Positions 44,620 to 55,851 of a DNA stretch of 64,000 nucleotides are shown piece by piece (within the stretch, counting starts at the first letter, position 1; every line of letters starts with the position of its first letter). The notes below the pieces were generated by a model. The model did no database searches. It was not told where the DNA came from and saw only the letters and a list, made by a program, of their open reading frames with translations. The stretch is from Helianthus annuus (Eukaryota > Streptophyta > Magnoliopsida > Asterales > Asteraceae), in assembly GCF_002127325.2 (NCBI RefSeq), contig NC_035436.2, positions 118,534,771 through 118,598,770 on the forward strand, written 5' to 3'. Both the position numbers and the translations under genes were made by a program.

Positions 44620-46211
44620 TATAGATATTGATATATATTTAACTAAATTACAACAAATAAAAAATACTATAATAGTATAGTTTTTTTTGAATACTAATTA
44701 CTTTAACTAAATTACAACGAATACTACATCTATAATTTTCCACAAAAAATAGGTTAAGAGTTTAAACCGTGTGGTATACAAATATGTAAGTAAGATTGTC
44801 ATGGGTTTGCTTAACGTTTATAAAATTAATAAATAGGAACTTCAAAAAACTAACAAAGAGTGGCCAAGGATTTTGATCCAAGCGATTTTTAGCTCGTATT
44901 TGATAAAAATAAATAATTTGATCAAATCATTTATAACATGTTAATCTAAAAAGTTTATATAATCATCTCTAATTACTATCGGATATAGTCTTGAGGTCTT
45001 GGTTGTATGCCCCACAAATATTATCAAGGCTATGGATTTTTATAGCGAACGAGTGAACTGTGTGACATTTATATATAAAAAATAGGGATCACCACGTTAT
45101 ACAATAAAAAACATTATCATTTAAATTCTTGTAATAATATATATATATATATTTTTTGGTTATGGCAAGAGAAAAACAAAACAAAAGCAAACAAAAAATA
45201 TCGAGGAGCACTATATGTGATTTTATAAGTCACTGAAATTGGAAAAGGACGGGGGAAAAGACAAGAAGAATGGAATTGAGATTACAAATAATTAATTATT
45301 AATTAGTTATTATAAATTTTCCTATTTTAAATAAAAATCAATATTGTGTACGGTTTGGACATGTTAACACGTTAATGAGTAATAATATTGTTAAAAAACT
45401 CATTACATCGCTGAATGACTCTTAACTGGCCAAAACTCTATTGCTACGTTTTCTTACTAATAATGTAATTAAATATTTACTAAATAAATTTGTTTCCAGA
45501 ACAATTTAAAAATGATAGCATTGCATCGTGTCTATTATAAGTTAACCTGTTAAATTTATTAGTAAATATCATTTTATCTTACAAAAACAAAATAGTTGAA
45601 TATTTCTGTTAAAAATATGTAAAAAAATTGGAGAAGTAGAGAACCATGACTTATCCATGTAAAAAACTTATTAAAACACTCTTTTACATGTAAAATATTT
45701 AATTTTACACAATTTTTTTTTTTGAATTTTTCCATATAAACATATAAAGGTCGCTCTAGTAAAAAATACTTATTTTTTAGAAAACTTTTTCTTACCTTTT
45801 TAAGTGTATATATATATTTTTTTTATTAAAACGGTTTCGAACATGTTATATACGCATAAGCTCGGAAAAATTATCTAAAAATGAGTTTTTTACATGTAAA
45901 AATGAATTTTTATGAGTTTTCACACACAGTGTGTGTGTGAGTTGGGTTCATTGAGAAACTTCAAAAAATTGAGAACCGGCTTAAACAAACTCTGACTGAA
46001 CTCGTTTTAACGAGGTTGTAACCGACTCTTTGGACCATAGCCAGAAACCGTAATGCTAAACCTATAGATAAACCCTAAAATCTAAACTATGAAGCGAGCT
46101 ATGTAGGATTGTTTTGTGCTGGTGTAGACTTGAATAAGACTGGGAAAACACACAAATGATTTCTACGAACTTATTGAACACGCGAAATTCATTCAATAAG
46201 CTAGTGAACAC
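44620..46211. other. AT-rich spacer with duplication of Helitron flank
   Basis: No gene. 44660-44702 (AATACTATAATAGTATAG, then GAATACTAATTA) repeats the sequence just left of the Helitron at 35343-35380. Confidence 0.55.
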
Positions 46212-46214
46212 TTA

Positions 46215-47106
46215 GGGTGTGTTTGTTTCTTTAAAGAAGCTCTTCCTGACCACTTCTGCTTGCGCCAAGAAGACCAAGGGCAGACAAAGAGGTTTGCAGT
46301 GCCTTTGTTTTTCGGAAGACATTTTACTAAAAAATGTTTGTTCCTCCTCTTCTTGGAGAATACATGGACTAGGCACTTCAAACCTCTTCTCAAAACCCAT
46401 CTGCACATTCTTTATCATTCATCTTCATTCTCAAAACCTAGCCCCAAAACCACCTTCCTCCCTGCCGCCACCAGCCGCACCTCCGCCACCATCTCACACC
46501 TCCGCCACCATCTCACACCTCCGCCACCAGCCGCACCTCTGCCACCCTTCTTACCACCAGTCGCATCCCTTGCACAACCGCACCACCACCACCCCTCAAA
46601 TCACTTGCAGAGCCGCCGGCCGCACCACCACCAGCCGCACCACCACCGTCGTGCCTTCTCTCCTTCGTCCCATCTCTCTCTCTACAACACTCTCTTTCTC
46701 TCTCCCTTCTGTTTCTCTCTCTACAATTAAAGTGGGTTGTGGTTGGTTATGGTGGGTTGTGGTTGTTTATGGTTATGGTGGGTTGTGGTGGTTCACGGTG
46801 GTTTTGGTGGGTGATGGTTATGGTGGGTTGTGATTGGTTATGGTTACGGTGGGTTGTGGTTGGTTATGCTTACTGTGGGTTATGGTGGTTCACGGTGGTT
46901 ATGGTGGGTGTTGGTGCATTGTGGTGGGTCACAGTGGTTTTGGTGGGTTGTGGTTGGTTATGGTTAGGTTACGCTGCAGACACTAACAAACAAATAGTCT
47001 TCTTCTTGCAGACTTCAGACCTTTGGTCCACCTCTTCTCCTGCAGATGCCTGCAGACGTGGTCCGTAGACTGCAGACCTTTTACCTCTTCAAAAACAAAC
47101 ACAACC
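46215..47106. mobile_element. PIF/Harbinger-like non-autonomous element (892 bp)
   Basis: Ends GGGTGTGTTTGTTT and the complement GGTTGTGTTTGTTT. TSD TTA (46212-46214 and 47107-47109). The interior is split into a C-rich CCGCCACC half and a GGTGGGTTGTGG half. The long open frames here (up to 204 codons) are low-complexity translation (P/T/H- or G/W/V-rich) and not genes. Confidence 0.7.
46734..46970 (+). repeat. GGTGGGTTGTGGTTGGTTAT minisatellite
   Basis: Dense tandem G/T-rich repeats of 15-25 bp, with only T, G and a few A or C. Confidence 0.85.
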
Positions 47107-47109
47107 TTA

Positions 47110-47233
47110 GAATTTCATAATATATCCAATTCATTCAAAATTTCGGCAGCATAACATCTCTGATTACAAACATGCAAAAGCTCCAAAATCTTGAGTTATG
47201 AGCTCCTACGTACGGACTACCCTATTTATAAAC
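47110..47233. other. Spacer, no gene seen
   Basis: Continuation of the sequence into which the 892-bp element inserted (CGAAATTCATTCAATAAG left, CCAATTCATTCAAAATTTCG right). It might itself be old LTR sequence. Confidence 0.4.
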
Positions 47234-48080
47234 TGTGACACCTGTGTCTCCACAGCCATCAAACAAATACCAAATCAATGAAATATTGTATTTCATACTT
47301 GGGATTTGTATAAATATGTGTATCATTCGCATATATCAATTCTTGTTCGATTTCGAGCTCTAAATCGCTTTCTTGAAAGTTATACGCGAGCTGATGTGTA
47401 AACGTAATCAGTTTAACGCAACAAACACTCCGGAATAGTGACATGGGCTTAACATACCTTAAATAACCTTTACATAACTTAGAAATAAGTTTTGGAGGGT
47501 TTGGTGTGTTGAAATCAAGTTTATTCGCTTACAGGGACTAATTTCGACAAATTGCGAAAGTATGCTGATTCGTACTGTAACGAACATTTCGGAATATGAT
47601 CATAAGTTAAACATGCCCTAAATATCCCTTACATAGCTTAGAAATAGGCTTAGAGGTGTTTGGTGCGCAAAAATAAACTTATTTGATCAACAGGGACTAA
47701 AAGCGTCAAAAAGTACATAAGTTTGCATTTTCGCGCATATCTTATGTTCTGAATATATCTCGACATCCAAAAATTTATGTAATCATTAAAATATTTTATT
47801 TTAGTGATTGGCATGATAAAATTCCATTCGACGCGTAATTTGGATCGTTTTTCGCGTCTGTTCGTGTTTCGTCATAATTAATTGAACAACGCAACCGTAC
47901 GGCCAAACGAACCGACATCCGAGATATTTTTGAGCATGTTTTATGTTCCCTATACTTTAACTTCATTTTAGAGCCTTAAAATGGGGTTAACGGGGCTTAA
48001 ACGTGTCAAAAATGCATCAAAAACCAAGATTTACAACTTCAGGGACCTAAACTGCAAATCTGCCAAACATGGGCTCAGGA

Positions 48081-48121
48081 GGGGCGCGTAAGACTTCCTT
48101 GATTCTTACGCGGGGCGCGAG
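48081..48121. promoter_or_regulatory. CG-rich inverted repeat upstream of TATA
   Basis: GGGGCGCGTAAG and CTTACGCGGGGCGCG arms separated by about 15 bp, 187 bp upstream of the TATA box. It parallels the blocks at 25464 and 23588. Confidence 0.5.
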
Positions 48122-48307
48122 AGACCCCCAGACCTGCAAAAATCAGTTTTCAGCAAAACCCAGCTGTTCCCATGGTTTGCACATGGTTTTTATGAGTTTT
48201 TGGGCTTGTTTAGGGGCACCCATGGTATTCTAAATCAGGGGGTACACTTGTAAGGTAAAGGTCGAAGCACGTTTATCGATGAACGATCCTAACGGTGGCC
48301 CAAAAAC

Positions 48308-48315
48308 TATATATA
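48308..48315 (+). promoter_or_regulatory. TATA box of LTR
   Basis: TATATATA in ACTATATATACCCCC, LTR middle, plus orientation. Confidence 0.55.
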
Positions 48316-49354
48316 CCCCCAAGATTTTCATTCCAATCCCACACTTTGATCTGATTTCTCTAAGTTGAAGCTTAAAAACCTTCATACCTGAGAATTTTAA
48401 GATCAAATCCTCATCGCTTGGACCTCTTGTAAGCTTCTTTCGTTCTTTTATGGGTTTTTAAGCATGAAAGTCAAACAATGTTTGACTTTCTACTTTGACC
48501 AGTCAATGGTCAACACGAAGTTCGTTTGAACTTCGCAACGTGAGCGTAATCACGATGGTCATAGTCCTTTGTGACTATACCTACTGATTACCACATTATT
48601 TAGGCGTAGTGACGAGTCATAGTTTCGGTCAAAATACGCGTTTATGCGTATTTTGCAACCAAACTATTCTTGGGTATCAAAACCCTTTGTTTTGATATCA
48701 AACTTGTTTTCTAACTTCCTTAAACATATTTTAACATGTTTAACTCGTCATTTTAGGTTTAGTGCTTATATAGGGTCGTAAGGTAAGCGGTCTAAACAAC
48801 CGCTTAGACTTTCGAACCCGACCCATTTGGTCGATCATTAAGATCCGACCAGACATGTTTTGTGACCATAGTTGTATAGGGAATAACCTTCCGAGATTAT
48901 ACCTTATGGTCACTTCGTTTAGTTAGTTGTATGATAGGTAATTTATATGCCTTAGGAAAAAGATCAAAATGCCCTTTTTACGCATAAATTCATTTTAAGC
49001 ATATGTAACCTAAATTTTTACATCTAAACTGATTAGGTAACATTATTAGACATGTTAAGGCATATGTTGGACCCAGTATGGCCTTAACAACTTCTTTTTA
49101 CGTAATATGGCAAGTGATTTCAGTATATGTGAAAAAGATGTGCGGAAATGGAAATCAGACTTTCAAGAAACAAGACCTACAGAATTATCAAGTTTATATC
49201 ACTTTGAAAAAAATTAGTTTAACAAGGTGATTGTAAGATTATTATCTAATACAAATGAATCTTGATTTCTGTGGGTGAGAAGAGCAGTGGAGTTTGGGTG
49301 TTTGTATGTGAATGCTAAGCTTCAAACTCAATTATCTTCTGCCTCTCGAGCCTT

Positions 49355-49364
49355 CTATTTATAG
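49355..49364 (-). promoter_or_regulatory. TATA box of copia LTR
   Basis: CTATAAATAG on the minus strand, about 490 bp into the LTR. It is a good promoter candidate. Confidence 0.65.
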
Positions 49365-49544
49365 ACGGCTGTGGACATGAATAAACAATTGTTTATTCAT
49401 GCAATAAGTCCTGCATAAAGTAGCAATTTGACATATTCATTGAATCCATCGTTCAAGTTGCATTTGTAATCATGAAAACCAATAATGTCATGCTTCGGTC
49501 ATGGGTGGCAGGATAGAGTTGTGATTTTTAGGCAAGTGGGTCTT

Positions 49545-49685
49545 TCATCAGAATTTCTGATAAGCCACTTCATCAGAAATTCTGGTGAACAAATCATCAG
49601 AAAGTTTGATGATCAGAATTTGTCAGAAACTGATGATATTTCATCAGAAATATCATCAGATCCATCAGAAATGACCTTCTCTGAT
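49545..49685 (-). promoter_or_regulatory. Cluster of TTTCTGATGA motifs in U3
   Basis: About ten copies of TCATCAGAAA or close variants (minus strand TTTCTGATGA) within 140 bp, partly as inverted pairs, 180-330 bp upstream of the TATA box. Looser copies of the word occur at 54090-54190 and 55610-55730 inside the element. Confidence 0.65.
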
Positions 49686-49855
49686 AATCCGAATCAACTC
49701 TTTATCAACTTGAGATTCTTTGTAGTAGATACTTTGCTTTTCAGTTGTCCCAACTGATTTTCTTCATCTTGATGTGTTCTTCAGGACTGTTATCTTCTTC
49801 AGAGATCCAGTTGATTGAGATTTTCTTCAATACTTACAAATAAAGTTTCCTAACA

Positions 49856-49870
49856 GTTTCCCCCTAAGTA
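49856..49870 (-). promoter_or_regulatory. Polypurine tract of copia element
   Basis: The minus strand reads TACTTAGGGGGAAAC directly before LTR start TGTTAGG. Confidence 0.85.
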
Positions 49871-49999
49871 TTGTAAGAAAATGAACTATCTCATGAATAT
49901 AAAATTTCCAAACAGTGGAAACTTAATACTTACAAAATTTAAACCAGTTGCTGAAGTTTTTGAAAAACAAATTACATAAAAGATGAAAATAAACAAGTT

Positions 50000-52900
50000 T
50001 TAATTCAGCTTCACTCTCTTATGCACATCTCCTTTCTTTATCTTCTTTTTGTAGGAGATATATTTGTTGCAGCTATCATACATGTCTTTGTACCATTCTC
50101 TTGCTTGAATCCATTCTTCAATTATTTGCTCAATTTCTTTCCTGCTTTCTTCCAAGTTTTTTTCTATCTTCTGAAGATGTTCCTGTCTTTTGTTCATGGT
50201 TTTTAAGATATATCTCAGGGTTTGATTTGAGTACTTACAGATGTCAACACTTCTGAACAGAGCTTTGTTATTGTCTTGATCTCTGAAGATTACACCATAT
50301 TCTTGTTCTCCATCTTTGCTTGTCTGTATAATGATGTCTCCAGATCTTGCATCATCCAGTATCTCCGAAGGAACTTTTGTCTTAGGTGATCTAAAGTACA
50401 CCTTTTTGTTGTGCACATGTTCGTAATTGATGCATAGATCAAAGTCTGAAAAAGCCATTCTTTCAAATAGCAATATTCCAGCTTTTGATATGCCATTCAA
50501 TGCCCTTCTGACCTCTTGGTTATTTTTCTTTTCCTGTTCATAGTTATCCTTCATGAACAAAATGTCCAAAGGATGCAACTGGTCAGCTAATTCTTCATCA
50601 GTCACCTTCTGTTCATCCACCTTTTCTCTTTGAAGTGTGTATCTGTTTTGTACATACGTTCCTCCTATATCATCAGTTGCAACTTTCACTTCTTCCACCT
50701 TTAAAATTTTCTTCACCGGATTCTCATTGTGCTTGTGAATGCTGTATGGCCCTCTTTTCATTCTTTCTTCTCTTAATCCCAGTCTGGTAGGAGATAGTGA
50801 TCTTGGTATTTCATCTTCTTTTGTCAAGTAGTAACTTACCAGATTGTATTCAGGAAACATCATTACATCTCTGGATATTTCTTTGACCATGACAGACTTG
50901 GTTTCTGAGATTTTTCTCTTAGCAATCTTTGACTTCGCCTCTGACTCACCTTCTTGTTCCCATTCCTTCATTGTTTGTATATTCATATATTTGCTTATTG
51001 CTGAGTCATCAGACATTGTTGGATTTGGAACAGCAGCTAGCATCTTCAAATTTGTAATGACTTGAGGTTTTGCAGCTGCTAATCTTTTCAGCATTTCTTC
51101 TTTTGGAATATTTGGAGGTGGTCCCATCACTGTGGTATCAGCTTTGGTGATTGGTGTGGTTGATGATTGTTGAGGAGTTGACTTTGGAGCTTTCTGATGT
51201 GAGCTTGAATCAAGAATTTCCTTCATGAGTTTTTGAGGATCCACTTTGGCTAAACTTGCAACATTGAATTGCATTCTCTCCATTAGTTGTTGTGTTTCTC
51301 TCACCAGTTTTGAGTTGCTGGCCATGTTCTTCTGAGCTTGGTTGAATTCAGCTTGAGCTTTCTTCTGATTTTTAGCCCATTCTTTTGACAGCTTCTCAAG
51401 GGCATCTGTGATACTGTTATTACTTGCCCTTAGAATGGCAATTTCTTCTTCCAAAACTTTATTTCCACTGCTTGACTGTCTTGATTCCATCACATTCACA
51501 ACTTGTGTTTTGATCTTTTCTATTTCTGTGAGAATCATTTGGATTTCTGATGCAGAAATGTTGAGTTCTGGTGCTTTTTCTTTCATCTTCTGAAGGGACT
51601 TTAGTGCTTCAGTGTTATCATCAGTCTGTTTCTTTATTGCTTCCACTGATTCTGATAATATCTTCATTTCAGCCCTTTGACCTTGTATTTCTGACAGCAA
51701 CATATCAAGTTTTTCTTCTACTGGACTTCTTTTGCAGACTTTGTAATCTTTTACCAACATAGTTTCCAGATTTTCTTGATTCATGGTTTTTTTCAGGGAT
51801 ATTTAGAACAACAGATGTTCCTGCTAACATACCAGCTGCAAACACATTTGCTGCTGTTTTGGAAATGATAGGATCACTTTTTGCTTTACCAGAATTTGGT
51901 GCAGCTTTAAGTTTACCAGTATCGTCTCCACCAGTGGTGAGTGACATACTCTCATCCTGGATTTCCTTATGTCCTTGAATCACATCAAGATGTGATTCTC
52001 CACAAGTTTTTAAGGTAAACATATTACTTTCTTCCAGATTTCCTTGATCAGTTTACTGATCTCTATCTGTTGAGACCTCATACTCCTCCTCATTTTCTGA
52101 TTCAGAGTTGAGATTAAAAGCACTAGTAACCTCTTTATCAATATCAATTTCTTTATGTTCTAAGTTGTAAGAAACATTTACTAAACTCTCTGAGTTAGTT
52201 TGTTTTGAGTAAGTATCAACTAAAACAGTTCTTGAAAAAGATGTACCCGCGATATGAGATTCATCATGATGTATTACTTCCGTTGTTTCAATTTCAGTGC
52301 CACCAAATTGAGCTTCTTCATGAATTCTTCCAGCAATATGTGATTCTGCATGATGTTCTTGTGCTGTCTCTTGTAGTATATCAAACTCTGGATGAATTCT
52401 TCCTTCATGAATTTGATCATTTTCAGCATTATCTGGTGAGTTGGTAATCATCAGAATTCTTTCTCCTCCTGCTTCTTTTGATGATCTTGACCTTTGTTCT
52501 TCATCTCCTTCCAGTGATGAAGAGCATTTGAAAACTTATCTGCTGGCTCTTTCTGTTGTGGAGTCTGATTTGGTTAGAAGAGTCTCATGCTATATTCTTA
52601 ATTGTGAATCTTGTGAAATGAAACATAGCATGCTTTCTGGTAATATAGGAATATCTTTGTCAGATTCCCATCCATGATTAGAACTCCAGGCCTTCATTGT
52701 GTTTGATCTCCACAGATTTTCCAGAATTGGAATTTCCATTTCTCTTGCAGCAAATGTTTCAGAAATAAAAATAGAAATTAATCTCGGATATGGCAAATGT
52801 GAGATTATTTTTCCATTTTTGGTGATGATTGACCTTTTGATCAGGTTAAAAATTTCTAATCCATAATCAATTCTAAACCCAGTTATGAGTCCATACATGA

Positions 52901-53440
52901 TTGTTAGAATAGTTTGATTAATCTGATCAGTTCCTCCAATTTTTGAAGTGAGACATTTGTTTAATACTTCCATCATCACTTGCCATATTGCTGGTAGTTC
53001 ATTTCTTCCGATTGAACCAATTTGTTGATCTTCTTGTTCTTGTAATCAAGCCCAACAATAAAGCTTAATAGCTCTTTCTTGCTTGGTGCTTCAACATAGT
53101 TATCAAGAATAGGTAGTTCAAGCCATTCTCTTACCCTTGCAGGAGTTAATGTTACGGAAACATTTCCCCATACATGGGCAGAGAGTTGGTTTTTTTTCAA
53201 CTTCATTAAAGGTGTGAACAAATTGTTGTAGCAGCTTTTCTGGTACTTCTTTCTCTTTTGTTAGAGCTCCTGTAATTGGACAGTTCATGAGATATTCTAT
53301 CAGAAGTTGACATCTCACATCATATTTTGAATGCTCTGTATTCATCAGCAAATTGTTTTCCTTCATTGGCAGAAATTCATCGTCTTCAATGAAAGGTACA
53401 TCATGTTGAACAAATGGGATGTTAAGGTTTACTTCGCCAT
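50000..53440 (-). pseudogene. Accessory ORF B: N-terminal domain plus coiled coil, decayed
   Basis: The start at 53440 (MAK) is followed by a frameshift. Then come VNLNIPFVQHDVPFIEDDEF and LIEYLMNCPITGALT (to 53118), LTPARVREWLELPILDNYV (53221-52976) and YGLITGFRIDYGLEIFNLI...YPRLISIFI (52979-52590). The order resembles ORF A. Acidic and linker pieces follow (52451-52053, 52022-51705). The last part, 51784-50000, is an intact 594-codon frame with long heptad regions (about residues 20-190 and near 540-590), a P/T-rich hinge, and GVIFRDQDNNKALFRSVDI near the C-terminus. No known catalytic motif. The family's function is unknown; structural or RNA-binding roles are speculation. At least five disruptions. 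Confidence 0.7.
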
Positions 53441-54316
53441 TTTTGTGAATTTGGTTTGAAATTTAGGGATTTTTGAGTGCGGAACAAAGTTTGCTTTGGT
53501 TTGGAATTTGTGAGCAAGGTATGATTTTTGAATTTTCTGCTAAGGGCTATATAGTGAAGATTTTTAGCAGAGTGTTGTGGGTTTATGGAGTTGCGAGGAT
53601 ATGGAATGTGCCATGTATTGGCGGTTAAAGGATCATTAAATGTCATTTATACCGTTTGATCATGGGATGTCGGTTTTTGGTTCATGATATAACCGTTAGA
53701 TCGTGGGTATCAAAAACTTTAATGATGATTAATCGTGTAATCGTGGTTGTGCCCTTTCAACCTGTTCTTTTTAACTTGTTGTTTCACTGAAGTGCTTCAA
53801 CTAAATTCAGATTTGAAAAACATTATCGGTTGTATGACACCTTTCAATTTTTGTGGACCCTACTCTTTTGAGGTGGTCCAATTAGCTTTCTTCATCTTCA
53901 TCCTTTCTTTTCTTGAAGAAAATTTCTGTTGAAAAATATGTATTTCCTTTGATCACCCTCCTCTTTTTTTTGACCAAATAAAGTCAACAGAAGTCAACAG
54001 AATTTGATATGTTTTTCCCCCTAAATTTGTCATTGGTTTTTTTTTAAATTACTTTGATGCTTTTGTATCACATTTTTGTTTTGTCTGGTGAATTTGAATC
54101 AAATTCTGATGTTTTAATGAAGTTTCTGATAATTTTTATCATATTCTGATGATTTATTATATCCTATCAGATTTCATTTGATTCTTACCAGATTTTCCTT
54201 GTAAAAAAAAAATTTCTACTGATAAAGCAAGATATAAAGCAAAACATGTAGTATTTTATGTAAACATATATATACTACATACCGTCTACACATATAAGAT
54301 CTATTCATAAAGGGTT
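53441..54316 (-). other. Non-coding gap between accessory ORFs
   Basis: AT-rich, with scattered TCTGATAA/TCTGATGA words around 54090-54190 similar to the U3 cluster. This could be a second promoter region; nothing else is seen. Confidence 0.45.
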
Positions 54317-55126
54317 TTAATCAATATCTATTCCATCTCCGTATTCAATCTCAAGAAGTACCCATTGTTCGGTTACTAAACCAAAATTTTTATTTGTTGG
54401 TCTAAGTAACGCTATGCTTGTATTTTGTTGAAGAACCAGCTCTGCTCTTTGATAACCGGTAGGAATTCCACCAAAGCCTAGTTGGCTTGTAATTATCTTC
54501 ATCAGAAAACGAGGATACATCAAAAATGGTCTGCTTGACCACATGTTGCTTGCAAAGTCTCTCATTAAATAATAAGAGAAGTTGTAAGGAACTTTCAATG
54601 TGACAGCTCAGCAAATTTCTAACAACTTATTTGATGCTTCATGATGATTTATGGTTTTCCTCGAGAAGCATGCACCCAGTTTAGTAATCAGAAACTGCCA
54701 TGGTTTGATAAAGCCATTTTTGTTGATTGCTCTGGGATCATTTTCAGGATTGTACCCCATGTGCTCCAAAGTTTCTTCAATCTCATCTTCTGAGAACATC
54801 AGAACATTGTTGTCATCATTGAGTTGAAGAGCTGTTCTGATGGTATTTTCAGTTATTCTGATCGTTTGATTGAGAACTTTACTTTCAACATATATCCACC
54901 CTCTATCTTGACTTTCTGACAATTTTGCATTTTGCCAGAATGTTTGAAGGATTTCAGGGAATATTGTTATGTTGGCAGTGAGAGCATTTCCTAAGTTACT
55001 TGTCATAAGCATGTTTACCACAGCTTGACATCCATCCCAGAGAGGACCCTCAAAACTGGTTCTGAGTCTGAGGTTGTGGTATGGATGTAAAGGAAGTGGG
55101 AAACGATCAGCTTGTATGGTAAGCAT
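54317..55126 (-). pseudogene. Accessory ORF A: plant-retroelement accessory domain, one in-frame stop
   Basis: Starts MLTIQADRFPLPLHPYHN. One frame runs through GNALTANITIFPEILQTFW, RITENTIRTALQLND, FIKPWQFLITKLGACFSRK and then a TGA at about 54608. It continues in the same frame with YYLMRDFASNMW, FLMYPRFLMKIITSQLG and ends YGDGIDID, about 270 codons. The LTxNPxIY...FW...T...I...L...L...MGY...W.FLIH...YPRFLQ pattern is common downstream of gag-pol in Asteraceae copia elements. It may correspond to the 'putative plant transposon protein' domain. Function unknown; no transmembrane segment seen. Confidence 0.75.
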
Positions 55127-55851
55127 ATTTTATTTTTTTTAAGTGAAGATCTGTATCTGTGAAGAAGGAGATGAAGAGTTTTTCTGAATTTTTTTTTGAT
55201 GAAGGTGATTGCCTTTGCTTAATGTGGTAGACATATATAGTAAATTTAAGAACTGCCATAAATGTTATCTACCCACTGTATCTTGTCTACCACAATCTTG
55301 GTTATTTTATTGTTTTATCAGGTGACATTAAGAATAACCCATATTGAACCCTTCTTCATTAAATGATTTAGGCGGCTATTTTTCAGTTTTCTATCATGAT
55401 TGCCTACCATTGTCATTTAAGTGTATTTAATGAAGAGAAAAAAAATCTCTACACCTATTGACAATTTCCAGAAAATCTTCTGTCATGTGACGTTTGCTAA
55501 AGAGAATAAAATAAACAACAAAAAAATTTAAATTATGAATTTGTCAATTTTGAGTTATGAATAAAGGTGATGAAATGCATGAACTTGTTCAAATAATCAT
55601 TCAACAATTTTGTTTTAAGAAGCTTTCTGATTTGTTACCAGAAATTCTGATAATTTGTTAGATTCTTCTGATGATGTATCAGATTTTCTTAAAATTTATC
55701 AGATCTTCTGGTGTTTTATCAGAAAAGTACTTTTTCTTCTTATGATTCTTTTTATTCAAACAAGTTACAAATCACGGAGAACTTTATCACAATTTTGACC
55801 ATGATTTAGCAGAATGTACCTTAAGCCTCTATAGGCTACTTTCTTCAATGG
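55127..55851 (-). other. Junction region where pol is missing
   Basis: 725 bp between gag/protease and ORF A. AT-rich, no RT or integrase motif on either strand, with TCTGATAATTTGTTAGA-type repeats at 55610-55730. It may be an accessory-ORF promoter or a deletion scar. Confidence 0.6.

Larger units (their letters stand above)
47234..49064 (+). mobile_element. Ty3/gypsy-type LTR, 3' part cut off by copia insertion
   Basis: Starts TGTGACACC and contains a CG-rich inverted repeat and a TATA box in plus order. Downstream is leader-like sequence similar in style to the solo LTR at 24850, such as the TGACTTT/AAAGTC words around 48470. It is interrupted at 49065 by the copia element; the remainder should resume right of the window. 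No TSD is visible. Confidence 0.65.
49065..49855 (-). repeat. 3' LTR of copia element (791 bp)
   Basis: On the minus strand it starts TGTTAGGAAAC and ends GGGTCCAACA. Preceded by the polypurine tract at 49856. Contains TATA box and a motif cluster in U3. Confidence 0.92.

Noticed and set aside
46219..47068. Long frames of 109-204 aa
   Set aside because: Low-complexity P/T/H and G/W/V translations of CCGCCACC and GGTGGGTTGTGG repeats in a non-autonomous element.
50021..51762. Plus-strand hydrophobic frames of 61-73 aa
   Set aside because: Antisense of the 594-codon coiled-coil ORF; hydrophobicity comes from the complement of Lys/Glu codons.
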